From Iris pallida (Eukaryota > Streptophyta > Magnoliopsida > Asparagales > Iridaceae), in the NCBI GenBank assembly GCA_029216955.1, contig JANAVB010029819.1, forward strand, positions 30,742,204 to 30,806,203: DNA of 64,000 nt. Direction: 5' to 3'. Positions 20,228 to 32,382 of the stretch are shown piece after piece. Every line of letters begins with the position of its first letter. Position 1 is the first letter of the stretch. The translations under genes were made by a program, and so were the position numbers. Below the pieces are notes generated by a model. That model was not told the origin of the DNA. It saw only the letters and a list, made by a program, of their open reading frames with translations, and did no database searches.

Positions 20228-20550
20228 GTGACGTGGCGCGCAAGCCACCAACATTCGCAGAGCGTTCCCACTACACTGCCCACGACCATGCATATCTCAA
20301 TCAAACGATGCCACACATCCACAACAGTTGGTGCAACCGCTCGTGCATGTTGCTACATTGTACTACGCGCAACCTGATGAAGCTCGTGCAAGGTGATCAA
20401 ACAGTATTCAGAACAAAGTGACGTGGCGCACAAGCCACTAACTTCGCAGAACGTATCCACTACACTCCCCACGATCATGCGTATTTCAATCAAACGATGC
20501 CACACGTCCACAATAGTTAGTGCAACCGTTCGTACAAGTGAACAGGAGGC
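20228..20550. repeat. 190-bp tandem duplication in the Tat LTR U3
   Basis: GTGACGTGGCGCGCAAGCCA at 20228 recurs as GTGACGTGGCGCACAAGCCA at 20418. The match runs about 130 bp, through AATCAAACGATGCCACAC. Each copy contains TGACGTGG, an ACGT-core element close to the known as-1/ABRE type. Confidence 0.85.
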
Positions 20551-20607
20551 GCACAATCTAAAATGCGCGCAACCCAGAATAACTGCTAAACAGTTATTTC
20601 GAGCACT

Positions 20608-20617
20608 CTATAAATGG
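20608..20617 (+). promoter_or_regulatory. TATA box of the Tat LTR
   Basis: CTATAAATGG, about 235 bp before the LTR end and about 60 bp after the duplicated U3 block. Confidence 0.55.
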
Positions 20618-20847
20618 AGTTTCAAATCAGTCTCAAAAGATAAAAAAAAGAATGATCATAATCTCCTACTAAAGTGCTGTTGCATTCTACAGAGGCTTAT
20701 GTCTTCGATATCACATCGTCCAAGGGATAAAGTGATCGTCTTCTGATCAGATTCTTATTGTTGTACTTTTCCAGAAATCAATTGTACTCTTTTACTCTTT
20801 TCTAAGATTGTAATAAAGAAGCATATTTTTGCTCTTTGCAAACAAAA

Positions 20848-20866
20848 TGACGACTCTGCTGGGGAC
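20848..20866 (+). promoter_or_regulatory. Primer binding site of the plus-strand Tat element
   Basis: TGACGACTCTGCTGGGGAC differs from the minus-strand Tat PBS at 6711-6730 only at the third base (TGA instead of TGG). That base would pair with the first C of the tRNA CCA end. Confidence 0.75.
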
Positions 20867-22404
20867 GACTTTCTCCTCCGACGAGAAAGTGACAACTCAA
20901 TGTGATACCGAGTCAATCGGCAAGACGCAGAAGACCCTGGTCCTTCAAGTTGACCAGACAGCCTACGAGGCCATGATCAATGCTGGGGGTGCCAAACGCA
21001 CTGCTGCCGATGTTAAGAGCGAGACGCACTCTGTCTGAACTCCTAAGTTCTCGATGGCACATTCTCCTGCCTCTGCGCAACTTGCGCCCATCACTGCCTT
21101 GGCGCAATCTAAGGGAAACAGTCTTTTGGCTAATCCCTCCACTTCTCCGATTCTGAAATCGAAGGAGACTGTCACGACACACTGCTGTCCAAAACAAGGG
21201 AAAGTGCCCTTTGGCATTTACTTCCTTGGCGCATCATGCACCTGTTCTTGCTTCTGCGCAACTTGCGTCCCATCACTGCCTTGGCGTAACCTAAGGAAAA
21301 CAGCCTTTTGGCTAACCCCTCTACTTCTTCAACTCTGAAATTGAAATAGACTTCGTCTCAACAAACTGCTGGACAAAACAAAGGAAAGCGCCCTTTGGCC
21401 TTTTTTTCCTCTGGCAGCAACCTGCGTATGTTCATGCTCCGGTACAACCTGCGCATGTTCCTGCTCTAGCACAACTTGCACATACTTCTGCACAAGCACA
21501 ACATAAAAAACAATGTTTAGTGATTCCCTCTTTTCCATATCAAACCAGAAGTTTAGTAACAAGTCACTAAATAATGGAAAATGCTCTTTAGCTTTTCCTC
21601 ATTCTGCTCGAGTCATTGACTGGGTGGAAAGTACTGCTAATTCAGATAGGAATTCTATTCACCTTAACAGAGCAACCAAATCTCTGTCGTGAAGATGGGT
21701 TCTATTCAAAATAAACTTTCCACGCAAAAGGGATATTATGCCTACTCCAAAGAGGTCAGGGCAGGATCTACCAATCCTATGTATTTTAAGATTCCCGACA
21801 AGGCAAACTGCTAGTATCTCAAGTAGATGCACTAAGTAGCTCCCCTATCAGACTTGCGCACCTATATCAACAGGTGCCAATTAGGGTCAACCTCGGGAAA
21901 TCACAAGATGTATCAAGCGCAACCTGCACCAGTTGCTAACTTGCACCATATAAAGAATTTTGAGGTGAAAGATCCTATGACTTATGCTAACCAGCTTAGC
22001 ACGTCCTTGTACACTCATGGTACGGGACACCTCAAGAACAGGAACCATGTCCCGAATATCGTCAAGGACTACATTCTTGCCACTTCTTTTTGTCCTATTA
22101 GTGACCTCCGTGAACTCTTAATACAGAAGCGAAAGGTTGCAAATCTATCCCATCCAACAGTAGACCAACAACATTAATGCAATCACCACCATGAAGTTAT
22201 CATCAAATGCTGCTCCCAGTCAACCAAGAGGTCCGTCTTTTACCGTTTGAATTATGTTCAGACTCCTGAACCAATCCTAGTAGATGAAGATGAATTACTC
22301 TATGCTCATGTCAACATGGCATCTCGAAGCACTGTGGGTGACCTCCTGCCACTTCTTCTCGTCCTGTTAGTGGCCTCCGTGAACTCTTAATACAGAAGCG
22401 AAAG
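20867..22404 (+). other. Leader and pre-gag region of the Tat element
   Basis: It contains a 181-bp imperfect tandem duplication (starting 21072 and 21253, TCTGCGCAACTTGCG) and the first copy of a roughly 270-bp duplication (22076-22315, second copy 22346-22600). Short open frames exist (for example 20848-21038), but no domain is recognisable. Repeats of GCGCAACCTGCGC type continue to about 21490. Confidence 0.6.
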
Positions 22405-24110
22405 GTGGCAAATCCATCCCGTCCAGCGGTGGATCAACAGCAAGGACATCATTGCAATCACCACCATGAAGTTATCATCAAATATTGTTGTCAGTCAGCC
22501 AAGCGGTTCGTCTTTGACCGTTTGAATTATGTTCAGACTCCTGAACCAATCGTAGTGGACGAAGATGAATTACTTAGAGTGGAAAACGTCCAAGACGTAA
22601 TGCATCCCGCAATTCCAGTCAACAGTACTTCGATCGGATTCATGAATCCAGTACAGGAGTTTGTCAGTATACTAGATCAAAAAGCCGAGAAATAATCGAT
22701 CAAAGAAATCTTCCTGATTCTAACCAAGAGTCCTTCAGTCAAAAGGACACACCTATCACTTATTTTGGGGGTGGTTCTTTATATGACTTTGATGTTGACA
22801 GTGAAAGTTTTGAAAAGGACCATCCTTTCCACTAGCTCGTCTTCAAAGGCTAGAGAAGTGACTGCTTATACTGTCACAGAAGATCAAGATACTTCCAGTT
22901 CTAGAAGTCAAGAGCAGAGAATTGCTGCTTTGGAGGCTAGTTTGAAGAATATGGCTGAGATGATGACAGGCAAGCATGTTGTTATCATGGCACAACATAC
23001 AGTTCCATCGGTCGCGAATCTGATTCCGACTCAGGAACATGTAACAACATCAGTTCCCATTAATATTGATCTGGGGGTACAGTCTCCTCACACCGCTTCC
23101 TTTCCTACGCAGGCTATTATATGTCAATCTGGTGCTGGGGGTGGTACTTATCATGCGGTACCCCCTTCTAACATATCAAATCAATCTACTCATCCACAAT
23201 CAACATGAGATACCAATGAGGCCGTAAAACTTATACGTACTCAATTTGAAGCTTTCAAACAGAAGTATGGCATGCAGAATCTTGGGATCAAATAACCCTA
23301 TCCTATAGAATAGAAAGAGGTCCAATTTCCTCCTAAATACAAACCCCCTACTATTATGTTGTTTGATGGCAGTACGTCTCCAAGTCAATATCTCAATCAC
23401 TTTGAAGTAATGACTGATCAACTTCAACCAAATGATGCTCCTCTTAATAGAGTATTTGTCGGCTGTTTAGCTGGTACAGCATATGACTGGTATCGTAGTT
23501 TACCAGATGGTTCTATAACCTTTTTCGCTGGCTTCAAACAAATGTTCTTGGAACGATTTTATGAGGGAACCAATAACACGACTATGTTTGCTCTCATCAA
23601 AATCAAACAACGACATAATGAAACTACTGAACATTTTATTGAACGGTTCTGCCGTGAAGCACTCAAAATACCTCTCGGAATCCCAGATGCTCTGACTATA
23701 GACACTTGCAAATCAAATCTGTTGCCTATAATCAACATGTGGACAGGATCAACACAATTCCATTATTGACCTTCCTTCATAGTGAACGCCAAAGCAGCAG
23801 AAAAGAGCGCTGACAAGTTCAAGCAATTAGGTATTCAAATGCCTAATCTAGACAAAGATGAACACGCTACACCAAATAATAGTGGCCGTCAGAAAAATCG
23901 CAAGAGCAAGAAGACTTTGACAATTAATCTCAAAGGTTTATTGGACATCCAAAACGGTCAGATGAAGTTGATAAGACTGACCATCCAAAATATTCTGTTT
24001 ACCACAGGTTTATTGGACATCCAACTCGAGCGTGGTATGTGCTCAAGGGTAAAATTCAGGAGATGTTCAATTCTGGTGAAATCAATCTCCAATAAGACGA
24101 GAAAACTATA
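22405..24110 (+). pseudogene. gag: Tat gag (capsid) remnant
   Basis: One frame runs from 22405 to 24110 with several stops (22693, 23206, about 23293 and about 23767). Residues from 22850-22960 (EQRIAALEASLKNMAEMM) look like a coiled coil. 23341-23760 matches the retrotransposon gag capsid family: PSQYLNHFEVMTDQLQ, AYDWYRSLPDGSI, FIERFCREALKIP. Gag forms the virus-like particle in the cytoplasm. The stops show that the copy is dead, though the capsid core itself is uninterrupted. The upstream part, with a His/Cys-rich HHCNHHHEV and a 270-bp duplicated stretch, is not recognised. Confidence 0.75.
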
Positions 24111-24158
24111 ACGGCTAATGTCATCTCTTTACAGTTTGGAGATTTTTTAGCTCAAATT

Positions 24159-24917
24159 GTGCAGGACGGCGTCATCCCCATCCCGAGAACTACTCTAGAG
24201 ATTGTTAATCTTCCATCTACACGAACTGATGGTCTTGTTCCTCTGTCTACATATAAAGAGAAAATTATATGGATCCATCCAGATTTAGTGGCGGACTTCG
24301 AAATACCATCTTTTTCTACCAAGTCTAAGAAGGCCACTAAAAATAAATCATGTTATATGATTTCATTTGGTGAATATTGTCTTCGACCTCTAACTGCTAC
24401 CTTCATATCGGCAGCAAATAATCCTTCTTCTTCTTTCCTTGCTGAGACAATATTGTCAAAATCAGAAGCCAAATACCAACCAGCTTTCCATCTGTATAGT
24501 CCACAATCTCGTAAACTCATGACAAAAATGGGATATAATCTACAAAAGGCCTCTAGTTTGAATCATAGAAAAGGATCGCCTGTACCTCTTTCCCTATGTC
24601 TTTCTCACAACCAATCTCCGGTTGGTTTGGGTTACTGGACAAATTCTCCATCGTGCCAAAATAAACCTATAAGAAACAAGATCCAGGCAAATAGTTTCAA
24701 TATATCTTTTGAGCCAGTATTCGAAGAAGAAGTCTTAACTGGTACCAGGTCTGGGAAACCTTACCTAGGAGACTATTCTAAAGGTCAAAAAAACCATTCT
24801 CCAGCTCTGGAGGCTCCTCAAGCACCACCTTCTCCTGCTATCAATGATCCATCAGCTTCATCACCTCCAATAGAGCCAACTCTTCCCAAACCGACGACAG
24901 CCGACAAAGTAAAATAG
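24159..24917 (+). pseudogene. Tat gag-protease linker with G-patch-like segment
   Basis: An open frame of about 250 codons without an ATG at a sensible start; it is part of the polyprotein. The segment RKLMTKMGYNLQKAS...GLGYW resembles the G-patch of plant Tat polyproteins. A Pro-rich tail (PQAPPSPAINDPSAS) follows. The frame continues past a TAG at 24915 into the pre-protease region. Confidence 0.55.
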
Positions 24918-25524
24918 CTTTTCCGTTTTGATAAAGTATTAAAGAAGACTTCAACTTTGGGACTTGAGAAGCCATATAACATTGATATACTGGCTCAGCT
25001 GGCTAATACCCCGACAAGATTGTCAATTTTTGAGCTACTCCATCTTTCGAAGGAAACTCGAGAAACGTTGAGTGAAGCTTTGACGCAATCTGATAATTAT
25101 CTAGCACTTCTCAAGAAACCAGAGGAATGAGCCTATAACATGCCTTCATTGTCATAGTGTGATGGAACTGATGCCAAACATCACCTGTACACAAGATGAT
25201 ATGCTGTTGGAAGATAATCGTCATGATCGACCCCTTTACTTCATGGGATATGTCGATACCATGAAGGTTGATCATATTTTGATCGATGCTGGGTCTGCAC
25301 TTAGCATCATGACAAAGACTCTACTAGATGTATTGAAGATTCCTGTACACAATCTTTCAACAACCATCACGATAATCTTGGGATTCAATTCTGGAAGAAG
25401 TGAACCTTTGGGAAATATTCGCCTGAAAGTTCAAATTGGCAATCCTCATACAAAGGTTACTTTCTATGTGATCGATAATCATGGCTCTTACAATGCTTTG
25501 TTAGGAAGACCTATTTCTGTATGA
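24918..25524 (+). pseudogene. Tat aspartic protease
   Basis: 24960-25080 encodes IDILAQLANTPTRLSIFELL and LSKETRETL, the conserved Tat segment before the protease. After stops near 25128 and 25156 and a frame change, 25159-25524 encodes the protease: LIDAGSALSIM carries the active-site Asp (D-A-G in place of D-T/S-G), and YNALLGRP is the conserved second motif. The protein would process the polyprotein within the particle. The fold is complete in this fragment but disconnected from its neighbours. Confidence 0.72.
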
Positions 25525-26544
25525 GCATAACATTATAGCATCCACTTTACATCAATGTTTCAGATATGTGGACGTCAATGGAGAAGTCCAAAAGGAAGTA
25601 GCCGACTTAAATCCTTTCAGGGACATTGAAGCATATTTATGGACTCTCGGATGTACAAGGAGGAGTTCATAAAAGTTATATTGGCAATGGATAGTGAGGA
25701 AGATCAAAAACAGACTTCAAAAGATGTTCTCATGATCCCCATCAAAGGACGTGCTACTCGTCTCTCTTCTTCTTAGACGTTGACTATACATCTTTTCTTT
25801 CATAACAAACAGCCTCCTGCTGTAGAAAGGGAACAAACGGAGCTCACCTCCTCTGAGCCTCTTGTTATCGACCTTCGTCGTAACAAGCCTTCACCTTCCC
25901 CTTCTCCTTCTCCTCCTCTGGTCATCAACCTTACTAAGCCTTCTGTTAAGGCTAAGAATTATGTTGTAAATGATGATGTACATGTCAATAAAGTAGCATC
26001 TCCTTTACAGTATACTGATGTCCTTTATTATACTCGATATTATTTAAAATGTTAGATAACTTCGAACCACTTACCATAGGAGCAATTGAAGCTTCCCAAA
26101 ATGATATATTGCTTGAGCCAATGCAGGACTCCTTCTTCCTAGTTCCTTCTAGGAAGAAAGATGAACTTTTTATACTTTTTAGTAAAGGAACGGAACAGAA
26201 GATCAAGCCCGATAGTGAAGAAGAAAATTACGATAACGGAAGACTTCAAATACGTCGTTATAGTCAGCAATCAAAAGATATCATTCAAAAGATAGGCTAT
26301 AACTTTAAAGCTGGTCTCAATGGCGGCAAAGGAAGGCGAACTCCTATTCGTATTCCTACTCCGAAAGGAACATCACAACAATACTACAGCAAAAAGAAGC
26401 GGGGATTAGGTTATATTTTACTAATTTTGACTCCACAAGCCTCCGAATCATATAAAGAAGAACAATCTAACTCTTCTGATTCTGTCTCATGGAATTCAGA
26501 CACCAGTGTAGGGCACGTCTATCGAGTGACTCTATCTTCCTAAT
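25525..26544 (+). pseudogene. Tat protease-RT linker with a second G-patch
   Basis: 25780-26048 is a Pro/Ser-rich stretch. 26049-26543 contains QSKDIIQKIGYNFKAGLNGG then KRGLGYIL, a typical G-patch (KxGY...GLNxGxG...GLGY). Frames differ from the protease, so indels separate them. Confidence 0.6.
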
Positions 26545-27743
26545 ATGGTAACTGCTGAGTTCTTGAAAGATGACAGAGACTTTTCTGAAGTCTTTGAATC
26601 TGATTCTTGGGCACAAAGAATGGATACTCAATGGGAGCTTCGCTTTGAACAACGTGAGCCACCTACTGAAGATCAGTTGGTTCAAGTCAATGTTGGAGAT
26701 GAACTTCCCCAAAACCAATATTTATCAACAAAAGCCTCCCTGAAACAGATAAAGAAAAACTGATCCAGCTCATTAGGGAATACATTAATGTATTTGCTTG
26801 GAGCTATGAAGACATTCCAGGATTGGATCCTCAGATCGCTACCCACAATGGTCAACATTCTGCCAAATGCGAAGCCTGTCAAATAGCAACAACATCGATT
26901 TCGACCCGACATGATGGATGCCATAGAAGCTGAAGTCAAGAAACTCATCGCCGGCGGTTTCGTCAGAGAAGAACAACATCCGGACTAGGTGGCTAATGTT
27001 GTCCCAGTTTTGAAGAAAACAGGGAATGTCCGGGTCTACATCGACTTCAGAGACCTTGATGTATCTTGTCCCAAAGACGAATTTTCTCTTCCAATCACTG
27101 ATGTCATGATCGACAACACTTACGGATTTGAACGTATGTCCTTTATGGATGGATTCTCAGGATATAATCAAATCAAAATTCATCCAAAAGATGAGAAATA
27201 TACATCTTTTCGCACTCCCCTTGGGGTTTATTGCTATACCGTCATGCCATTTGGTCTTAAGAAAGTCGGTGCAACTTATCAGCGGGCCATGAGTACCATA
27301 TTTTGTGATCATTTACGAAACATTGTTGAATATTATGTTGACAATATTGCTGTCAAAAGTCGTCCAAAAGAATATCACATTCAAGACTTGAGAACTATTT
27401 CTGATCTAATGCACCAGCATCAACTCAAGATGAATCCTATCAAGTCATTCATGGGAGTCTCTAGTGACAAATTTCTTGGCTTCGTTATTACCTCTAAAGG
27501 TATACATGTTGACCCTGAAAAAATCAAAGTCATTCAAGAGATGCATACTCCACGCAACCTAAAAGAGATACGAGGATTCCAGGGATGGCTTGCGTATATT
27601 AGGAGATTCATCTCAAATCTCTGTGGACGCTGTAGACCATTCACTTGACTCATGAAAAAGGTGTCTTTTATTGACAGAAGAATATCAACAAGCATTTGAA
27701 GACATAAAGCGGAACTTGATGAACCCTCCAGTTCTAGTGCCTC
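26545..27743 (+). pseudogene. pol: Tat reverse transcriptase, catalytic Asp lost and interrupted by element B
   Basis: 26770-26870 holds the pre-finger EKLIQLIREYINVFAWSYED. After frame changes, 26989-27648 encodes fingers and palm: RVYIDFRDLDVSCPKDEF, MSFMDGFSGYNQI and TVMPFGLKKVGATYQRAM. The catalytic box reads YYVDNIAVK, so the second Asp of YVDD is Asn. A stop at 27646 and a frameshift follow, and the thumb/connection then runs to NPPVLVP at 27743, where element B is inserted. It continues at 60002. Inactive. Confidence 0.88.
27739..27743. repeat. Target site duplication of element B, left copy
   Basis: GCCTC here and at 60002-60006, directly outside the TG and CA of the element. Confidence 0.9.
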
Positions 27744-30467
27744 TGTGACGCCCCTGAACCAGAATACTGGAGAGCAGGGAGCGTACATAGCCAGCTACGT
27801 ATATTGAAATGGAATCCACCTCGCTATACGGTCACGGCTGTCTAGATATATGAGGGTTTAACTACAAGCCAACAGTCTCCTATGGTCATGAACAAGCCTA
27901 TTGTCTCAATCTCAAGCAAAGCAATACTAGTTACAAGATGTCAGAGCACCAAATATATAATAGCAAGGCGTCCCATACATTACATATTGGATGATCATGA
28001 AGCTAGTCGTACAAAATGTCAAGACTAGCAAGAGTTCAGTCATACATGATCAACCCTAGGATTTGTTAATCATGTTACAGCCCGTAGGCAGACAGTAAGT
28101 AAATATGCATCGAGCTAACAGGTGCTCGTCGGCTAAACGTCTCAAAAGAATAATTTTACAGTGTAGTGAGCGAAACAAAATAGAAAACCCACTCGTAGCC
28201 CGGGTTCCTTCTAGTCGCCACCATCGGGCTGGAGGTTCGGTAGATCTTCGGAAGCTGCTCCGAAATCTGGCCACACAAAACCAGCTGGGTCAAACCCCAG
28301 AAAGAGCAAGTGCCACAAGGGAGGCCACGAAATAAGAACAAAGCCAGCATATCAGAACATAAGAAAATGGAAGAAAAGTACAAGTAATAAAGAGTACAAC
28401 AAGACATAAACGACTAGGGACTGTGGAACCATTCCGGGAGCCAGGTTACAACCCGTAAACCAATCAAGGACCAGGGTTGTAACCCTTCCCCTGAATAGCA
28501 CTTTGTCTCTACCCATTTATTGTTAAAGATAAGTAAAACAATCATGATCAGGGGTACCAGGTACAGGGACTAGGACGAGACTTAGACAAGGCTGGACTGC
28601 CATCCATTCACAAACGGCCAAGCAATTACTACGGCTTACTACTTAACTAACTAGGGTTATCACAAGCCTAATTACTAGCAAGATGCAAATGAGAAATACC
28701 CAGTCCCAAGCCCTGCAGACTATCCAGTTATCCTTCCGCGGGTTGAGAGTATGGTTGGGTACATCACCCAGGAGACAATGTACCCTTAGGTGACTCAGAG
28801 GGTGCAACACATGACAGTGTGCTGAAAATGTGCCCTACTCGTCGGCAGGCTACAAGTTCCGTTTAAAGCGCCCAGATAACAAGATCGCCTGTGACTGAAA
28901 TTCTCCATGAACTATAGTTTGATCTAGTAATTAGCCTAATCCATATTCAGTGCGAATCCCTGACCGTGGTAACCAGGGAGTCACGTCCTAGACATGATGC
29001 AAGACAAGACAAGTGGATTGCATAAAGCAGCAAGAATGAACACCCACGACGTCAGAGTTGATTATATGAGTCAAGTTAGCCATCGCAACAGCATCAAGTC
29101 AAGTCAAGTTACAAGTTACAGGTTACAAGTTGCAAGTCAGGAGTGCGCCGCCACGGGCCACTATCAAGTTATCCAGTTGCAAAGATAAATCATGGATCAC
29201 AGGTCACAAGTTAAAAGCGCACCCTATCGGGTCACTACTAAGGAAATCAGAAAGTACTAAAATCATAAATCACCGAAATCATGAAAAATCGTACTAGTCA
29301 TAAGCAAAACACCCAAAACCGTGCCAAGCCGTGTTAGGTCAAGACAGTCGTGTTGTGTGGAATAAGATCTCAAAGTTCAAATCCACAAAAGAGTAGCCAA
29401 GTCCAAGAAATAAAACCAAATCATCATGGGCAAGTAGGTTGCGTACGGGATCAGATTGCGCAGGGAGAATGGACTGCGCAGGTGAATGAACTGCGTAGGG
29501 GATGGATTGCGCAGGGGGAATGGATTACGCTGGGTCAAGCTGCGCTAGGTCGGGTTAAGCTGGAAGTGGATTGCGCTGGGTCAAGATGCGCTGGGTCGGG
29601 TTGCGCTGGAGCCGAGCCGAGCTGAGAGCGAACTGCGCAGTAATTAAGTACGCTGGGGTCGGCTTGCGCAGCGGTCAAGTGCGCTAGGGGATGGAAAGCG
29701 CTGGAGCTAAGAAGCGCCAGCTCAAGTCAGCTCAGCGCAAAGCACTGGCCGAGGGGTTGCACAGTCCGGCCTTGCGCTAAAGAGCGCAGGCCGAGGATCA
29801 TCTTCTCCATCAGGCCGAGAGATGAACCCCAAGAACACCAAATTTTTAATCTTCACATCTTGACCAAAACAAAACCAAATTCGGATTTTCAAAGTTCTAA
29901 CTTGTGTAAAATTGAATTCTCTTCCACATGGAAGCCTCAAAACAAGGAAAAATCTAAGTTTAATAGATCAAAACCAAGGAATTCCAAAAATGGGTAAAAC
30001 CTAGATCTAGAAAAATGGAAGTTCCAAATCATAAAATGCCAAGTTCTAATGTTGTTCACCATGGCCTAATCTAGCTAATGGAAAAATAAAATTGGATCCT
30101 TATGTGGTGGCAAGGTGCACTTGCCTATGGTGTTGGGTGTTGTGTGGAGGAAGGAAGAAGAAGATGAAGAAATTAATAGAAGTTATGAGGAGAGAGAAAG
30201 TTAGGTGGGATTTTAATGAGGGATGATATGTTATGTTGAGGGTGGAGGTTAGCTAAGTGTGGTCCAATGCATACTAAACCAAACCAAACCAATTCCTTCT
30301 CCATAAAATAAAACCAAGCCAGGTCCAGAAACTCATTTTACATGAAAACCAAAATCCGTAAGTTAAACCAAAACACAATTACAGGCCAGAATCTGAGAAA
30401 ATAAAATACAGGTCCGAAATACATATACTTCTAATTGAAATACGTATTCCGAAATACGGGCATTACA
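27744..30467 (-). repeat. 3' LTR of element B
   Basis: 2724 bp, TG...CA. A degenerate minisatellite of TGCGC(A/T)GGG units occupies about 29444-29800. On the minus strand, 30217-30100 reads as a TATA-poor promoter followed by a CT-rich leader. Confidence 0.9.
29444..29800. repeat. TGCGCAGGG/TGCGCTGGG minisatellite in the B LTR
   Basis: About 20 degenerate units, first with GCGCAGG and then with GCGCTGGGTC. The counterpart in the other LTR is 58993-59310 and differs by indels. Confidence 0.8.
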
Positions 30468-30481
30468 ACTCTACCCACCTT
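30468..30481 (-). promoter_or_regulatory. Polypurine tract of element B
   Basis: AAGGTGGGTAGAGT on the minus strand abuts the 3' LTR. Confidence 0.8.
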
Positions 30482-30635
30482 AAAAGAATTCCGTCCTCGG
30501 AATTTAAATCAAGATGCTTAGAGATGTAAGAGCCAGCTATACTATCCACAAATAAGCTAGACTAAGCAAACAATCAAACAATCATACATGCAAGCAAGGG
30601 ATAGAAAGCATAAGGCATAAGGAAGACATTATACC
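30482..30635 (-). other. 3' untranslated stretch of element B
   Basis: Noncoding interval between the pol stop and the polypurine tract. It contains ATTCCGTCCTCGGAATTT, a palindromic block that also occurs in A and C. Confidence 0.5.
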
Positions 30636-31859
30636 TTACGAGTCAAACAAGTCGGGATATCGCGATCGGATGTCGTCCTCACGCTCCCACATTGACTCAC
30701 CTAGAGAGTGATGACCCTAAGCAACACGGACTAAGCTAATAGTCTTGTTCTTGAGTATCTTTTTTCTCCGGTCCAATATAGACACGGGCCTCTCCTCATA
30801 CGAAAGGTTGGTACCAACAACCAGTTCCGAATGGTCTAGGATATGGCTCGAGTCCGGAATGTACAGTCGTAATTGGGACACATGGAATACATCATGCACC
30901 TCACTTAGCGACGGCGGAAGAGCGAGACGATAGGATACATCTCCTACTCGCTCCAGGATATCGAACGGCCCTATATACCTAGGACTAAGCTTTCCCCGTA
31001 CGCCAAAGCGAATGACGCCACGGTTAGGCGAGATCCTAAGGAATACATGGTCGCCGATAGCAAACTCTAAGGGACGCCGATGAGCATCGGCCCAATGTCG
31101 CTGGCGATCTTGGGCCACTCGAAGATGATCTCTGATCCCTCTGACCACTTCAACTGTCTGGGCAATCATTTTGGACCGAGCATCTGCCTCTCTCCGATGT
31201 CGTCCCATGCTAGCGGGGATCTACACTTCCTACCATACAGTGCCTCGAACGGGGCCATCTGAATACTGGCCTGGAAACTATTATTGTACGAGAATTCTAC
31301 CAGGTGCAGGTGATCCTCCATGAACCACCGAAGTCAAGGGTACAAGATCTCAACATATCTTCAAGAGTCTGGATTGTGCGTTCTGACTGGCCATCTGTCT
31401 GCGGGTGATAAGCTGAGCTAAACTGAAGGTGAGTTCCTAAACTCTCTTGCAGGCTGTGCCAAAAGTGTGATGTGAATCTCGAATCCCTGTCTGAGGTGAT
31501 ACTGACGGGCACACCGTGAAGCCTGACAATCTGCCTGAGGTACATCTCTGCTAGCTGAGCCGTAGACTGCCCAACTCTGAATGGGAGAAAATGAGCCACC
31601 TTCATGAGCCTGTCAACTATAACCCAAATGGCATCTTGACCGGCTGGAGATCTAGGCAATCCAGTCACAAAATCCATGGTCACATGCTCCCACTTCCATT
31701 CTGGAATCGGCAAGGGATGAAGAAGTCCAGCGGGCCTCTGATGTTCAGCTTTAACCTACTAGCAAACCAAACACCGAGAGACAAACCGGGCTATCTCCCT
31801 CTTCATGCCATTCCACCAGAAATGCTGACGAATATTACGGTACATCTTCGTGCCACCGG
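30636..31859 (-). pseudogene. pol: Element B integrase and chromodomain, C-terminal part of pol
   Basis: Reading leftwards on the minus strand: RQHFWWNGM and RFVSRCLVC (second half of the zinc-binding domain), then two adjacent TAG codons where related proteins carry Gln. The core follows with WEHVTMDFVTGLP, SDRDSRFTSHFW and HPQTDGQSERTIQ, so D, D and E are all present. After a frameshift come GPFDILERVGDVSYRL and HDVFHVSQLR, then the chromodomain stretch ILDRRKK...VRVA, a stop, and WEREDDIRSRYPDLF, ending at 30636. Chromodomains steer integration to heterochromatin. The CACTA element splits the gene at 31860. Confidence 0.88.
31857..31859. repeat. Target duplication of the CACTA element, left copy
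   Basis: CGG here and at 37868-37870. Three bp is the size made by CACTA transposases. Confidence 0.85.
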
Positions 31860-32026
31860 CACTACAACAAATATGGCCTATAATAGCAGTTTTTCTATAG
31901 CGTTCAAGTGTCCCCGCTATAGAATGTTATTAACAATAACGTTTTTTCTGCAGTGCTATAAAAATATCTATGTATAGCATTTCCTGAATGCTGTAGAATC
32001 GATAACATTCATCTATTACTATGTTT

Positions 32027-32345
32027 CACTACAAGAAATATCACATGCATCAACGAATTTTTTAGCAACAAAAGAATTTTTGTTGCTAAAATTAATATTT
32101 TGCAACAAATTTTAGCTTCGTTGCTAAATACACCTTTTCGCAACAAAGTTTTTTTGCATTACCAAATCTCTATTGCCTAAATATAGGGATTAATAAACAA
32201 CGATAAATTCGTTCTAAAATATATTTTTTAACAACACAAAAATATTTTGTTGCTAAATATTTAACCGGCTACACTTTGAACATAGTACATTGATATTACA
32301 ACAACAAGTAACGTAGCTAAATATATTCATCCTTGTAGCAACGCA
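32027..32345. mobile_element. Possible small CACTA-type MITE inside the CACTA element
   Basis: CACTACAAGAAATATCAC at 32027 is a second CACTA-like terminus. It is followed by repeats of TTTAGCAACAAA and TTTGTTGCTAAA in both orientations. A matching right end is only weakly present (CCTTGTAGCAACG near 32331). Confidence 0.4.
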
Positions 32346-32382
32346 ATTCCAGTTGTTTGTTAAAGGTCTTGAAAATCTTAAA

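Larger units (their letters stand above)
19820..20844 (+). repeat. 5' LTR of the plus-strand Tat element (start uncertain)
   Basis: Ends CTTTGCAAACA at 20844, three bases before the PBS. It contains a TATA box CTATAAATGG at 20608-20617, a polyadenylation-like AATAAA at 20812-20817, and a 190-bp repeat at 20228. The 5' end is a guess because the partner LTR is outside the window. Confidence 0.55.

Noticed and set aside
28994..29188. 64-codon frame in the B LTR, repeated at 58548-58742
   Set aside because: LTR sequence with short internal repeats (CAAGTTACAAGTTAC). Duplicated only because there are two LTRs.
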